Positions 5,835-6,356 of a stretch of DNA of 6,356 nt are shown in pieces. A program made the position numbers and the translations under genes. Origin of the DNA: Candidatus Omnitrophota bacterium (GTDB lineage: Bacteria > Omnitrophota > Gorgyraeia > JABMQH01); assembly GCA_026387595.1 (NCBI GenBank), contig JAPLLL010000104.1:11323-17678 (forward strand), read 5' to 3'. Below the pieces are notes generated by a model. That model saw nothing but the letters and a program-made list of their open reading frames with translations, was not told the DNA's origin and did not search any database. Positions within the stretch are counted from its first letter, which is position 1. The number at the start of each line of letters is the position of its first letter.

Positions 5835-6356
5835 AACATTGGGGATTCAAGGAAAAGCCGTTTGAGAATACTCCCGACCCGCGGTTTTTGTATATGACCG
5901 CCAACCATGAAGAAGCCTTTATGCGGATGTATTATTGTATTGAGGAGAGCAAGGGGGCCGCGCTTCTTACGGGAGAATACGGTTCCGGGAAAACCGTTCT
6001 TACGAGGGCCCTATTAAAAGAATTATTGAAGAACGAAGAGAAATATAAGGTTGCCTTGATCGTGAATCCGTCTTTTTCTTCCCATGACCTGTTCAGGGAG
6101 ATAATATATCAACTCGAAAATGTTTTTACTAAAGGGAGCAAGCTGGAACTTATCCACCACCTTAATGAGATATTATACAAGAGCATGAACGAGAACAAAA
6201 AGATCGTAGTCATAATTGACGAAGCGCAGGCCATGGAAAATGAAAATATGTTTGAGGAAGTCAGGCTGCTCTTAAATTTTCAAATGAACGATAAGTTTCT
6301 TTTGACCCTGATCCTTGTGGGACAGCCGGACCTGAGGAAAAAAATAGATAATCTTC
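5825..6356 (+). CDS. ExeA/GspA-type AAA ATPase, 5' part (runs off the window)
   Basis: The ATG at 5825 overlaps the preceding gene by 10 bp; 177 residues are visible with no stop. The N-terminus (MYLKHWGFKEKPFENTPDPRF) is typical of the ExeA/GspA-like ATPase family. Walker A is GEYGSGKT (50-57, K56), Walker B is VVIIDEAQ (D132, E133), and LVGQPDL (165-170) follows at the usual sensor-1 position. The proteins are cytoplasmic ATPases; ExeA itself helps assemble type II secretion secretins and may carry C-terminal peptidoglycan-binding parts, which would lie outside this window. Close relatives sit in exosortase (XrtA/PEP-CTERM)-linked EPS loci beside chain-length and tyrosine-kinase genes, which matches this neighbourhood. 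An AAAAGGGG at 5804-5811 is a possible ribosome site, but it is 13 nt from the start, so coupling to the upstream gene is likely. Confidence 0.88.
   Translation, partial: MYLKHWGFKEKPFENTPDPRFLYMTANHEEAFMRMYYCIEESKGAALLTGEYGSGKTVLTRALLKELLKNEEKYKVALIVNPSFSSHDLFREIIYQLENVFTKGSKLELIHHLNEILYKSMNENKKIVVIIDEAQAMENENMFEEVRLLLNFQMNDKFLLTLILVGQPDLRKKIDNL

Overview
The window looks like chromosomal sequence of a Gram-negative (diderm) bacterium. It carries an outer-membrane polysaccharide export lipoprotein (Wza type) together with inner-membrane Wzz/tyrosine-kinase co-polymerases. Base composition is moderate and AGG, ATA and AAA codons are common. That style, and the mix of DUF502, PilZ, bacterial tyrosine kinase (BY-kinase) and ExeA-type genes, would fit an uncultured lineage such as Omnitrophota or another deep-branching Gram-negative group. 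The lineage is a guess from style; no marker gene is present.

Layout, all on the + strand. Bases 1-429 are the 3' end of a DUF502 membrane-protein gene belonging to an upstream unit. Bases 430-545 are the only real intergenic gap. They hold a near-consensus sigma70-type promoter (TTGACA, 16 bp, TATACT at 453-480), a second possible promoter (506-535), and an AT-rich stretch with a 10-bp phased repeat pattern (481-540). From 546 to the right edge the genes are tightly packed, overlapping or separated by no more than 7 nt, and look like one operon: a 70-aa MerR/BldC-like winged-HTH protein (546-758); a single-domain PilZ protein (742-1122); a 699-aa Wzz plus BY-kinase fusion with intact motifs and a C-terminal tyrosine cluster (1125-3224); a Wza-family lipoprotein whose signal peptide and body lie in different frames (3208-4030); a second, degenerate Wzz/BY-kinase-like fusion with no tyrosine cluster (4038-5834); and the 5' part of an ExeA/GspA-type AAA ATPase (5825-6356, cut by the window edge).

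Together this reads as the front of an exopolysaccharide or capsule export operon. The small DNA-binding protein may control its own promoter. The PilZ protein supplies a cyclic-di-GMP input. The two Wzz-type proteins and Wza would form the trans-envelope export and chain-length machinery. The ExeA-like ATPase is a frequent neighbour in exosortase-linked EPS loci, although no exosortase is visible here. The most notable points are the frame break in the Wza gene, the decayed kinase motifs of the second Wzz protein, and the phased repeat array in front of the BldC-sized regulator.
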